Shown here one piece after another: positions 7,325 through 17,982 of a DNA stretch of 18,416 nucleotides. The stretch comes from Smittium mucronatum (Eukaryota; Kickxellomycota; Harpellomycetes; Harpellales; Legeriomycetaceae). How positions within the stretch are numbered: position 1 is the stretch's first letter; every line of letters begins with the position of its first letter. The translations under genes were made by a program, and so were the position numbers. Location: positions 1 to 18,416 of the forward strand of contig LSSL01000482.1 of NCBI GenBank assembly GCA_001953115.1. Direction: 5' to 3'. The notes beneath the pieces were generated by a model that was not told the DNA's origin, did no database searches, and worked only from the letters and a program-made list of their open reading frames with translations.

Positions 7325-9404
7325 ATGGATAAATATTGGCTACAGTTTGGTGATGCTTTTTTTATTAAGAAAAATCAAACTTCACTAAAAAAATCTGTAT
7401 ATACAACAAAAAAAAAGGGATGCAAAGTTGATTATCATTCATTTAAATATTAAAGTGTTTACAAAATGAAATCAGAAATTTACGAAAATAAAGAATTCAA
7501 CTTTTCAAAAATTCTCACTTGGTGAATGTACTTCACAAAACTATTCATCATTTAAAAAAATAATTAGCCAATTTTTTTTAGAATTTTACATTTATTCGAA
7601 TATCCCAAAAAAATTTAGAACAGTCAAAATGGCAGATAAGCAAGGGATATATCTTACTCAAAGCGAAGCTTATAACTATAAGCGTAGGATAAAAAGGCGT
7701 AATGAAAATTTTGCAACAAAAGAAATAACATTTGAAACGGTTAAAAACAAAATAATTAAAATATACGAAGAAAAAAACTATTCGTACGTAAGAATATGGC
7801 CATAAAACGATTTCTTTTTATTTTTTGAAACAATAAAATCCATAATAAAAAGTAGAGGTTTCAAAAAATTGCATTTATATGTCGCTTATAAGCTTATCGA
7901 TTTCGGATACTACATTATAGTAGTTGGATATTCGGAAATAAATCGGAAAATTTTCCACTAGCAATATGCATAGTAGAGATGATTATGAAAATATTTCATT
8001 TGGGTATTTTAAAACCTTAAAAAAGCATTTATTGATAGCGATTCTTTACTTTCACCAAAAAAATAATTGCTGATAATGCATAGTAAATCACGCAATTCAA
8101 TAAAAAAAAACTTTCTATTTCATCACGTTTAAACATTTTTGTCATACCTTTGTATCAACTAAAAGTTTTTTCAAAAACTATAAAATCATTTAGGTACACA
8201 TTTTAAGGTATTTTGACTTTATACAAAAGTATACATCAAGTTTAATTTCGGAAAAATCTGAATTTTCATTTATGAGAAAGTGGGGAGATGAAACGGAAGA
8301 TTTATTATATATATCCCATGTAGTAAATAAAATTTTCACCAATAATCCGAAATGGTATGAGGGTGCAAGCGTTTTTTCTTCATGAAATAACAATTCTTTT
8401 ACGTTTCAGAAGCGTATTTTTTATATCAGCTAGACTGGTATAAATCATTGCTTGGAAACATTTGCTGTGCATACAAAGATGAGGCAACGCTAAACGCACC
8501 ATTTCTAGCGCATTCATTTCACTCGCCCAGCAGAGAACTTAGGGCAGGTATTAATCCCTTAACCTCCCTATCTACACTTCGCTCGTTTCTCCATGTACTG
8601 AAAACACCAAATTTTTGTACAAACTCCACGGTAGGAATAATATGAGAAAGCCTTAACGAAGGTTGGGGTCTGTACTTAACATAAGACCTGGTAAAGTAGA
8701 AAAAATATCGTCCATTACTAGTCATTCCGTCTGGTTAACTAATGGGTCGAAGTCATCGCTGAGCGCAGGCGCTTAGGTAGAAAAAAATACTTAAGCATCA
8801 CTATCTCTATCTTATACCATCTTTCTCCAAACTTAAACCCCAGGGGCAAATTCATAAGAATAAGCACAGGGTTCGACTAACTCATGGCTGAGCATAACCA
8901 TGCCGATAGCACTGTATAAACCAATATCTCCACTAAGCAATAAAATAAATTAACTAAACTAATAAGCTGCACTAACGGATAATGATCCCAGTCAACGAAA
9001 GTGCTAAGAGAATATCTAAATCTCGGCTAAATAAACACTGGTAAATCGAAAAGGAATAATATAAAGATAATTATATTCAAAAAACGAAAAAATAACTGGA
9101 ATGGAATAAAATAATACACTAAAGTGAATAAAACGATCATCAAGCGCGCTGAGACTTTCAGATCATAAAGAGGGTGTAAATTCATCTAGATAATAAATGC
9201 GAGTCCTACCACTTAAGAGAAGATTCAATTATAAAGTCGAGAAGGGACATTATTTTGCAAAAAATCGAGTATAGTAGGATTTTTAAAAATAATTAAAGAT
9301 TATTTTATGAGGACACACTTATTCCTAATACTATAAAATCTATAAGCGATTCTAAAAGTTTAACTGAGTTGCGCAAAGAGGATGATTTCAAATTGATATA
9401 TTGA
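7325..9404 (+). pseudogene. Mutator-like element (MULE) transposase relic, split by an insertion
   Basis: A degraded DDE transposase on the plus strand in several phases. 7325-7525 (ATG at 7325, one TAA at 7451) holds a Cys/His/Lys-rich N-terminus (KKKGCKVDYHSFKY). The next frame, 7470-7958, is 163 codons with a single stop (TAA 7803) and carries the basic pre-catalytic block SEAYNYKRRIKRRNENF, followed by YKLIDFGYYIIVVGYSEINR. A phase change then gives FPLAICIVE, and another gives DDYENISFGYFKTLKKHL, the family order around the first catalytic region. IIADNA at about 8067-8080 corresponds to the second Asp. 8194-8382 carries FMRKWGDETEDLLYI and NPKWYEGASVFSS, followed after a TGA by NNNS where the family has TNN-x-x-E. 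Beyond the insert (8422-9278), 9297-9401 resumes a coding-like frame. The first catalytic Asp and the Glu seem lost. It encodes no working enzyme. Confidence 0.7.
8422..9278. mobile_element. G+C-richer insertion nested in the MULE relic (solo LTR or non-autonomous element)
   Basis: A sharply bounded block of higher G+C interrupts the transposase relic. ATTTTT occurs at 8416-8421 before it and at 9279-9284 after it, consistent with a target-site duplication. The left copy ends the frame FTFQKRIF; deleting the block plus one copy joins that phase to the frame 9285-9401, which is open apart from one TAA. The ends (TTATATCAGC... and ...ATAGTAGG) show no inverted repeats and no TG...CA, so the class is unclear. 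Both strands have short open frames (8448-8645 plus; 8725-8519 minus, followed in another minus phase by a frame from 8513), with no recognisable domain. No resemblance to repeats A or B was seen. It may be a solo LTR or a fragment. Confidence 0.55.
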
Positions 9405-9424
9405 TACATTGATATATTGATATT
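9393..9424. repeat. 8-bp tandem repeat, four units of TTGATATA
   Basis: The units read TTGATATA, TTGATACA, TTGATATA, TTGATATT, followed by a degenerate TAATATTTAATATATT tail to about 9440. It begins at the last codons of the transposase relic. Confidence 0.8.
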
Positions 9425-12269
9425 TAATATTTAATATATTCTTTTTCAAAAAACGGAACATTTTTAGACGTAGAAAAAGCAACAAATTTAAAATTTTAGA
9501 ATTTTAATAATATGTATAAGCATTAGAAAGATGTACAATTAGTGAAAATAAAAAGAGATATTTATTCATTTTACAAAGTATATTTCGTATACGAAACTTT
9601 CAGAGTTATGAAATTTTTTTCGTATGTATAATCAATATTGTCTCGTTTTATCAAGCTTGAACCAATGAATAAAACAATTTTAAGAAAGAAAAAAAAATCG
9701 AGGAGGAAAAAATGAAATTAACAAAGGGATTTCGTATATTCGAGATTAAAATTTTTATTTAATAAAAAAATTTATTTACAAATTATAACTCAATTTTAAA
9801 AAAATATAAGATTCGATAATTTAAACTTAAATAGCATTCTTTATTTTTTCTATCTTACATAGAACTTTTATGCAATGATTTTTTTTTCATTTGATTTTTT
9901 CGGTTTTGGAGAAAACAAAGACTTTGTCTGAATAAATTTTTGTTTTTTGTGCGAAAAATTACTAAAAAAAATGAAATATAAAGATATTTCTCAATTAAAA
10001 AATATTTTATATAAGCATACTCTGAACATGATAACTAGGTTGGATTCTCATATAACTCTAGTTAATTAAGCTTATTTCTAAATAAATTCTTCGATATAAC
10101 TTTTTATTATTTTATCTAAAAAAATTATATTCGTTTTAAAAAATATGATTGTAGAGGAAAAGAATTTTGGATATGAATTCTTTTTTTGATAAAAATCCTA
10201 TTTGATTAGATTAATATTACTTAATCCTCCAATGACAATTATAAAAAAATTATGTACAAAACGTGTAATATTCTCATAATTTCAATTCGAAAAAATTATA
10301 AAGATGTGAAATTTTTTTTAATTGTAAGTATTGGTGAAATTTCATACAAAATGGCAAAATTTTGCGTTTTTTTAAAAAGTGTGGAAAAGTTAAAAACTTT
10401 CGTGAAATATGGGTTGTAAATCTCATATTGATGCGTAAATGAAGTCATCATACTGTCATATAATATACAACACGTAAATAGTCATCCAATTTAATGGAGC
10501 ACTATTAATCTGAACAGCTATTGGTTAGGTGAAAAGATATAAATGGTAATTTGTTTTGTTTTTTTGAATAGGAACTCTATATCTAATAAAATAGTTTATA
10601 GGACCATTTTACCCAACTCCTTTAAATTATCCATTAATACTGATAAGTAAAAATGTCTTTTTTATTTGTTTGAAACTAAGAGCGCTAATTTTATTCGCTT
10701 CACTAGTCCGATAAGACTGGCGCATAGTTAACCGGTCCTCATAGTTCAGTTATTATTAGCTAGTAAAATATCATTTTCTCACCAAAATCATCCAATAACC
10801 AATTTACCCACTCAGAAGAATAAAACTAAAATGTATTCAATATAATCCCCTATGTAGATTATTTTAATTTTTAGATCAAAATTTTCAGCTTTTTTATAGA
10901 TGTTTGGAAAGTTTGAAAATAAATTTTTGCAGTCTGAGCTATCTTTACAACAGTAAAACGTGACATCAAATTATTGGCTGCTAAAAAAACCTGTTATATA
11001 GAAACTCATCTAATTAGGCGATATAAAAAATTTATGAATTTATGAAGTCGCACTCCCGTAATTTACATGACAATACACCGCCTCTGTTGCTGTGAAAATA
11101 GAGTGCGTATTCATCTTTATTATGAAAATGCTAAGTACTTTTTCCGGCAAATGTTGTAACTTTTTTAAATTACAGAGGTTTTAATAGAAAGCAATCGAGA
11201 AAGAAATTTTACATATTTTTTTCCCAGAATGTTTATTTTTTAATAAAGATAGGTAATATAACATTTTTGCAATTTTATTTTTACCTTATGATGTTTATAG
11301 CAGGTGAATTGGAGTTTATATGACGGTTTTTGGTATCAATTGCTTTTATTAAGCTCTTGGCATACCAAGTATTAAAATAATGTAAATCAGGACTTTCTTT
11401 CGCAGAATTTATTTAGAATTATTAGAGTCTTTAAGTGTTTCAATTTTTTATTGATAAATAATTCCATCCTTTTAAACAGTCACAGAGTCTGTTATCCATA
11501 AGAAAGTATTTATTTTTGGCAAGTGGTTTTCACTTTAATTAAAAGTCCTATGAACACTTTCCAAATACTGATTTCAAGTTCACCCAATGTTATATAGTGT
11601 AAGCAGAAATAGCTACTGACTATTTACATTACTGATCCTATGAGTGAATAGACAACAGAATTCTATTATAAATCTCTGGAAAAAAAGCGAAAAAGTCTCA
11701 TTAAAAATAAATAAATAATAATAATGGTATTTGTTTTCATCTATATTAGTGTTTATATTTTATTAGCTAAAAAAATTAATTGATGCTCATTTATAAAAAG
11801 GGTTTTTAAAAAAATGACAGTGATATAAAGTGAATATTATATCATATTTTAACAGAATTTCCTTTGGATTTGATGGAATTTTATATTAAAAAAAGCCACG
11901 GTCGAGAAAAACGACTTTTAAAATCTAAATTTTGTCTCTAACAGTATAATAGAATCTACATTATATATATATATTCTCGTTTTAAAACAAAAAATATGAT
12001 TTTAAAATGAAAATTAAGTATCTATCTTTTTAGGGTTAAAAAATCTTTGTGCTCTTTAAAGTAAAATTGATCTTCTTTTATTTGCTAGTTTCAAAAAAAC
12101 AAACCAATTATTATTGCAAGCCAAAATTTGATGCTTTTTCAATAAATATTATATGTGCTTTTTATTGCAGATCCTAAAAGGGCTAAATTGAGAATTAAAC
12201 CTTAATTGTCATTTTTTTATCTATATTTAATTTTTTATAATATAATTACATATTGAATTTAATGGATAG
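9425..12269. other. Long A+T-rich stretch without a supported gene
   Basis: Homopolymer tracts and low-complexity A/T sequence dominate. Three short coding-like stretches stand out but are too short to call: 9971-10069 (ATG, 32 codons, mixed composition), a frame at about 11822-11936 (LDLMEFYIKKSHGREKRLL), and 12160-12205. Small islands with more G+C lie at about 10680-10740 and 11042-11110. No RNA gene, transposon end or long repeat was recognised. Confidence 0.5.
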
Positions 12270-12689
12270 TTGGCTTTTTTTATATTTATTTTCATTAATG
12301 GAACCCTAAATTTCTTGGATTATAATTCAGTCTTTTTCTTAGCCAAAAATCTTTTTTTCACTTTAAGAAATGAAAATGTATTAGAATCAGATTTAAGAAA
12401 TATATCACTTTCTATAATCAGCCGAAAATATCGATCCAACCATAGGAAATTTTATTAATAAAAATAAATTGTCCGAAAAAATAAGACATTATTTATACTT
12501 CCATTCCGAATTTAATGTAAAATCTAATTGGGTGTTTATTTTGGGTTAATATCGGTTTGCTGATAATAAAAAATATAAGTTAATAGGCTAACAACGCAAT
12601 TTAGGCCTTTGAAAGAAGTTAAGGATTTTTGTAGGCTATTATCTAAACTAAAAAATAAAATGATGTTTTTCAAATTCTTTAAAAAGTGA
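12270..12689 (+). pseudogene. Faint protein-coding relic, family unknown
   Basis: Three plus-strand frames follow in changing phase: 12270-12458 (62 codons from a TTG, no ATG), 12416 to about 12549 (44 codons, containing NKLSEKIRHYLYFHSEF), and a frame ending at TGA 12687-12689 (containing RPLKEVKDFCRLLSKLKNK). Composition is more balanced than in the surrounding DNA, with Trp, Cys, Pro, Arg and Glu, and the stop density is low for the local A+T content. No domain is recognisable; a decayed transposase or other transposon protein would fit the surroundings. The individual frames are short enough to arise by chance, so the call rests on their succession. Confidence 0.3.
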
Positions 12690-13902
12690 TATCATTATTA
12701 ATATATCTAGATGAAATTTTAGAAATTGGGTAAATGGATTAATTTTGGGATAATATGATTTAATTGAAAAAGTTCAGAATCATTTGAAAATAGAAGCTAT
12801 TTTGAAATAGATGTTAATTCATCAATTTAGCGTTTTTTGTTCAAGTTAAACCCAATTTCTCAATTTCTCAAAAATTCTATCAATATACCAAAATAATAAT
12901 CATTCGTATCAAAATTTTCATTAAAATCACCAGATAACAAAAAAAATTCACTTTTTTCATTATTGGATCCAATTTTTTAAAAAAAAAAATTTACAAGATT
13001 TTATTCAAGATTTAAAGAAAATTTTTTTTATAAATTTTCATGCTTATTCCAAAATAATTCCTTTTTTTTTTTTTTAAATTTTTTAGTTTGGTAATAAAAA
13101 TACCCTTGATAACAATTTTAAAAAAAATACGGATAATAATAATTAAACAATATAATTCCATCAATATTTTTTAAGTGCTATTTATTTAGGATATGTGATA
13201 TAATTATTTTTATGAATATTATAAATTGTCTCATAATTATATTATTATTTTTTTCTGCCTTGTTTTTTATATTGGGAATTTTTGGAACTCATAAAAAATA
13301 ACAGATGCTTTAAAAATTATTTCCGTTATCATTGAAAGAGATTCATAAATATTCCAAATTTAAAAAACTTAGTTTAAAATTAAAATTTGTCTCAAAATTT
13401 CGATATCAATATATTGGTTTAAATAATAAAAAATTATTTAAGAATACTTGTTTTCATTATAAACATACTGATTAGTTGAAAATCATAATTAAATTTAAAA
13501 TTTTATGTCTTTTAATGTTACACAGGGTGTGATTTGGCCCATAAATTCAATCAAATACATAATAACTATTTTTTCGCGCTTTAGGCTTTAGGCTTTGTTT
13601 ATTTTTGATTTTTTTTGATTTTTCATTGTGCTATTACACTTTTGAATGGTAATAAATGATTCTAATTTCATATTCTTAATTTTAGTATAACTTTAAACAG
13701 TATATTCTATAAGGTAAGAGCTGGGTGGGGCAATGGAAGCGATAAAGAGCACAGTAAATAATAAATTTGATAACATGTACTCATGATAATGTATATGTGG
13801 CGGTTTTTTAATATAGATAGTTAATAAACTTTCCAATTAAGATTATTAAAAGTCTAAACGAAAAATTGAATTTAAAATTGAATTCAATTCTGTTCAAGAT
13901 AA
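12690..13902. other. A+T-rich stretch without a supported gene
   Basis: Low-complexity A/T sequence with long T and A runs, for example near 12975 and 13065. GCTTTAGGCTTTAGGCTTTG at 13579-13598 contains TTTAGGC twice, too few units to be a telomeric tract. A small G-rich patch (GAGCTGGGTGGGGCAATGGAAGC) lies at about 13718-13740. Nothing else is recognised. Confidence 0.5.
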
Positions 13903-14082
13903 AATAATTGGATATATAAAAATAGGATGAAGAGCTTAATTTTGTTAAATTTATTGAAAATATAATGGGGCTATATTTTTTTAGGGGAATATGAAGATTA
14001 TATGAATACATTTGGTATTACAACATTAAAAAAGCTCGATTATAATACAATAAGAACCAAACTATTTAATTATTTAACATAA
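13903..14082 (+). pseudogene. Short coding-like relic, family unknown
   Basis: One phase is open for 60 codons except for a TAA at 13963-13965 and ends at TAA 14080-14082. The second part reads LGEYEDYMNTFGITTLKKLD and continues with YNTIRTKLFNYL, a composition more like protein than like random A/T DNA. The opposite strand also has a 67-codon frame (14011-13808), but it is almost only Phe, Ile, Ser, Leu and Asn and looks like an antisense shadow. No family is recognised and the support is weak. Confidence 0.22.
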
Positions 14083-16289
14083 AATTTGATAAAAAAAATT
14101 ATGTATAATACAGAATCTTACTTAAACAAAAAAAGATAGATTTTATAAAATAAATTTGCATTTAAATAGGGTTTTGATTATTGTTAAATTAAAAAAAATT
14201 GGTGAAGAGGTGGGGAAACGAAATGATGGGTTGAGGGAGTGAGGGAGTGAGGGAGGAGTTGGAAAGGGGAGAATACTTACTTTTTTCGTTTAATATCTGA
14301 TATGGAAATTTTTAGATCGAATCTTAATATATTTTTTTCATATTAGAGTCTATTAAGATAGTATAGAATGGTTCAATATCCGAAATTGACACTTTTTTCT
14401 TAATTTAAAAAAAATTGAAACACGGAGCTCACCAATTTTATTTTATTTTTGGTTTGCTCCAAAATTATTATGTACTTGATTGAATTTAATGTCCAAATTA
14501 AGTTATTATCAAATCAAAATGTATAAAAATTTTACGTTTAGAATGATTTTCAATAAATTAAAATTTATTTGATAAAAATAGGATATTATTAAATATATTT
14601 GTAGATTTTTTACAATTAATAAATATATGGATATATTAGCCAATAAAAAACTTCAATTTTAACACAGAACGGTCAATTTGACTCAAAATCTGTCAATTTA
14701 AGAAAAATCAAATCAAATCGATTCTAAACGAATAAATTTAGGCATATTAATATCATTTTGTGTTATCCATTATTAAAAAACTGTCAAATGACCCAATTTA
14801 TATTCATTCTTCATAAATAAAACATAATTTATTTTTTAAGTAATAGGTAAATCTTAACTTTTATTGTTCTTCTTTTTTTTTTACGGGAAATTTATTCTAA
14901 ATTTAATAAAAGTTTTTAAAAACCAATTTAAAAAAATTTAAAAAAATTTCACCCTACAACTCTCTGCAGCTCTAACAGCTCCATACCTCGAGGGAATTTT
15001 TTCAAGGTTTTTTTTTTCTTCAATACATTATTTTTGACATCATTTGCGAATAATAAGATTTTTATTTTGAAGTAGAAATTTATTACCAATGAAATTGAAC
15101 GTTTCTTCCAATTTCATAATTTTTTTTGCATCATTGGTTAAAAATAAAAAAAATATGGATTTTGATTACTATTAACTATATCAGATCCTATGTTACAAAA
15201 AATCAAATTAAATTTTTTACGAATTGCCATAGAAAAAAATAATTTTATAACAATAGAAAGAGTATGATAGGATGTTTTTGTGTGGAATTATATATATATA
15301 TTATGAAACTTAATTTTCACTATTGATGGGAGTTAAATAAAAAATACGCAATTCGATTTTATTGAATCTAAATTGATAATTTTCGAATAATTTGTTTCTT
15401 TTTGCCTAAATTGGCAGGTTTTATGTCAAATTAGTTGCCTTTGATTCAAATAAACTTTTTTGTCCTTTAAACTTTACGATTAATCGTTAAATTAAATTTT
15501 TAGCTTATAAAAAGATTAGATATGATTGAAAAATAAAAAGATTTAAGCGAAATTATCCATAAATCACCCATATTTTACAATATTTTTTTAGCTAAATAAA
15601 TTTATTTTATTAAAAAAGAAATAATTGTTTTTCAACCTTGGATTATAATTTTTGAACTTGAAAAATGCCGAAAAGTTATTTTCACTAGATATATATTATG
15701 AAAATATGTTTCAAGTTAACAACATCCTATAAAAAGTTATAGATTTTTTAATAGAATATATGAACTAAAAAATTAATAGAAAAAATAATTATTTGATATT
15801 CGTTCAGATTTTACAGTTTAGATTGTGATTATATATTTAAATAGATAAAAAATTTCAAAAGAAAAGTGATAAGTAAAAATAAATATAACCTTAATTATAT
15901 TATAAATTAATCTGATTTCATAATTTATTATTTTTATTGATTTAAAAGCCAAAACACGAATAAAACATTTTTTATCGTATTATTCGTATTTAAAAATCTT
16001 ATTATATTTAAACTATTCTTTTGATTAAAAAAAGCCTTCTTTTATCCAAAAAAGTCTTTAATCTAAATTTTTAAGTAAAAATTCAATAAATTTAAAAATT
16101 TTTATCGAAATAAAATAAAACTTTAATTATTTATTGTTAAATTTTATGATATAAAATTTAGTCTGAAATAGATATGTAGTTTCAAAATAAGATATTTTAT
16201 TAGCAAAGATAAATTTTATTTAAAACTATCAGTATCAGAATTACTTTAGTTTTAATTTTATAATTGAAAATTTTGAGAAATTTCGATAA
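14083..16289. other. A+T-rich stretch without a gene
   Basis: Apart from the G-rich motif at 14228-14253 (listed separately), this is homopolymer-rich A/T sequence. A small island around 14951-14995 (TCACCCTACAACTCTCTGCAGCTC and following) has more G+C but no frame. No repeats with other parts of the window were noticed. Confidence 0.5.
14228..14253 (+). other. G-quadruplex motif over an 8-bp tandem repeat (TGAGGGAG x3)
   Basis: Four GGG runs at 14228, 14235, 14243 and 14251 are separated by loops of 4, 5 and 5 bases, which satisfies the standard G3-N1-7 pattern. The core is three perfect units of TGAGGGAG (14232-14255). More G runs lie just outside, GGTGGGG at about 14209-14215 and GGGG at about 14266. 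It stands out in DNA that is otherwise nearly free of G runs. Whether it folds is untested. Confidence 0.8.
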
Positions 16290-16463
16290 AAGTTTCTTAA
16301 GTTTCTTAAGTTTCTAAAGTTTTTAAAGTATTTATTATTATTTTTTGCTGTTTTCAACAGGAATCAAACAGGGGTTAAATCTGAGATGAATAAAAGCAGG
16401 ATCCATGATTTTTTCGAGGATCGAGAACAAAACTGGAGTTATTTCTCAAAGAAGCTGTGGCGA
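16290..16463 (+). other. 58-codon open frame, possible exon or relic
   Basis: The frame is open from 16290 to TAA 16464-16466. The first part is the 9-bp tandem repeat (reading K-F-L units). From about 16353 it becomes coding-like, with EMNKSRIHDFFEDREQNWSY and then FSKKLWR. A pyrimidine-rich tract ending TTTTCAACAG at 16351-16360 resembles a 3' splice site just before this better part. Frames of this length occur by chance in a window this size, so it is only a candidate. Confidence 0.2.
16292..16327. repeat. 9-bp tandem repeat, four units of GTTTCTTAA
   Basis: Units read GTTTCTTAA, GTTTCTTAA, GTTTCTAAA, GTTTTTAAA: a short array that degenerates rightward. Confidence 0.8.
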
Positions 16464-16466
16464 TAA

Positions 16467-17073
16467 GAATCAAAATATATAAACTCACTCTTTTACTGGG
16501 AACTAAACGTAGTTTTTTTCTAAAGAGTGAATAATAATGACTATTTTGTTTCTCATCCTACTACTTTGGTCGTAGGTAGATTATTCGTTTAAAAATAAAA
16601 ATAATTTACATTAAATTACATTAAGTATATTTTTCCGATAAATAAATGATTTCAAATGGCCTTTATGTTTAACAATATGGTAGTTTCTTTTTGTTATAGA
16701 GTTCTTTCATATCAAATATTTACCGATTACCCAGATTAAAAATATGGAGCCAGGGAGCTGCATAAATCTATTGGAATATTTTAATATAATAAAAATTAAT
16801 CTTTCTATTATCAAAATATTGAAATGATACTGTAGCTAGAATGAAATTCTATAAGTATTGAATTAATAACGTTTAACTTTTATTATAGCAAAAATACTAC
16901 ATAGTAAAAGAAAGCTTGATCTTAAAAAGAATTAAATAAAATCAGATTGTTTAAATTTGTTTCAAATTGATATAAAAAATAAGGTGCTTGATAATTTAAA
17001 TTAAATGTGCTTTTTTTTGTATCACGGAATTTTATTGTAAGATAACGTCATTAAAAATTATACTAAAAAATAT
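16467..17073. other. A+T-rich stretch without a gene
   Basis: No open frame or repeat worth calling. It ends abruptly at the G+C-richer repeat A copy 2. Confidence 0.5.
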
Positions 17074-17636
17074 GAAAAGAAGAGTAAGACGTATAGAAAA
17101 GACTATTATCCTAAACACAATAAGCTCCTCTGCCGTACTACTGGCTGCTTACCTACGGGAAAAGGGTGCAACATACTAACCGAAAGACCCCCCCTGGCAT
17201 TTCTTCAAGTAGGTGTATAACTGAGGTTACATGCAGTCATGAATTAAGCTCTTTTTCAATGAAAAATAGTCCAATGAAGCTGCTAAGCTCCTAATCAGAG
17301 CCTACTTCTAACAGGATTAATAAAATGAGGCTCCTACCAAAACGTGAGATTGATCGGATTGGCTTTCCTAGAGATAGACTTTAGATGCTGAGATAGGTCT
17401 GACTGTCAAATGCTGGAATTTTGCACTATATTATGTAAAAGCTGTGCTAAAAAATCGGTTCCTCCTGTTTCGAGATGATCTTCCTCTGTAATTGCTGTCT
17501 TCCGAATCGCTGTGAGCTGTCTCCAATACTCCATACCAATAATAGTATAACGCTGCGTGAAATTTTAGTCTAGTATACTTCGAAAAGTATGCTATTAATC
17601 CCCTAAACTTCGACAAGGTATTTCACTCTTAGTGGA
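17074..17636. repeat. Dispersed repeat A, copy 2
   Basis: Second copy of the repeat at 1-559, same orientation, about 563 bp. Both edges are visible here. The left edge lies near AAAAGAAGAGTAAGACG and the right edge near CACTCTTAGTGG, after which the two copies diverge completely (AATAAAAT here, CTGGTTATT after copy 1). The minus strand carries an open frame of 61 codons (17616-17431, no ATG) rich in Ser and Arg that is not conserved in copy 1, so it is treated as chance. Confidence 0.85.
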
Positions 17637-17641
17637 AATAA

Positions 17642-17818
17642 AATATTTTCCAAGGGATAAATTTAAGCGATAAATTTATTTTTAAGCTTACAAATCTTAC
17701 AGCTCTAGAAATACAGAATATTGGAGATTATATCATGAAGCAGATAAAAAAATCGTATATTTTTATTGACTTTTTAGGGAATATTAAATCGAATACAAAA
17801 ATAGTTGATTTTGATAAT
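17642..17818 (+). other. 59-codon coding-like open frame between repeats A and B
   Basis: The frame is open from just after a TAA (17639-17641) to TAA 17819-17821, with its only ATG at residue 32. Composition is balanced and protein-like, and KLTNLTALEIQNIGDYIM has the spacing of a leucine-rich repeat unit (LxxLxxLxIxxI). It starts five bases after repeat A ends. With no start codon at the head it would be a fragment of a longer gene cut by the repeat. Length alone is within chance expectation, so this is a candidate relic only. Confidence 0.28.
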
Positions 17819-17982
17819 TAACCAACAAAAATACATATATTTTTTAATTTTGAGTGATTTGGCGATTTAATGGACCAATAAAATGTATCATGATAAATTT
17901 TTGTTCAAAAAAATGGATATAGTTCTTGTTTATCAATAATATCCAATATAATAGAAATTTTTTATTAAGACAAATATTAATT

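Noticed and set aside
8190..8393. 67-codon minus-strand frame
   Set aside because: Antisense shadow of the MULE transposase segment 8194-8382, which has family motifs on the plus strand.
8448..8725. Overlapping plus (8448-8645) and minus (8725-8519) frames in the nested insertion
   Set aside because: Both arise in G+C-richer DNA where stops are rarer. Neither shows a domain, and they overlap each other, so neither is called as a gene.
9393..9424. Short direct repeats considered as a CRISPR-like array
   Set aside because: Units are 8 bp, contiguous and without spacers; a simple tandem repeat.
13579..13598. TTTAGGC units resembling a telomeric repeat
   Set aside because: Only two to three partial units and no array; no support for a telomere or interstitial telomeric tract.
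13808..14011. 67-codon minus-strand frame
   Set aside because: Almost only Ile, Phe, Ser, Leu and Asn; shadow of A/T-rich DNA, with a better candidate on the plus strand.
1..17636. Repeat A pair as the two LTRs of one 17.6-kb retrotransposon
   Set aside because: The interval holds unrelated elements in both orientations and an intact cellular gene, with no reverse transcriptase or integrase recognised. Two independent copies are simpler.
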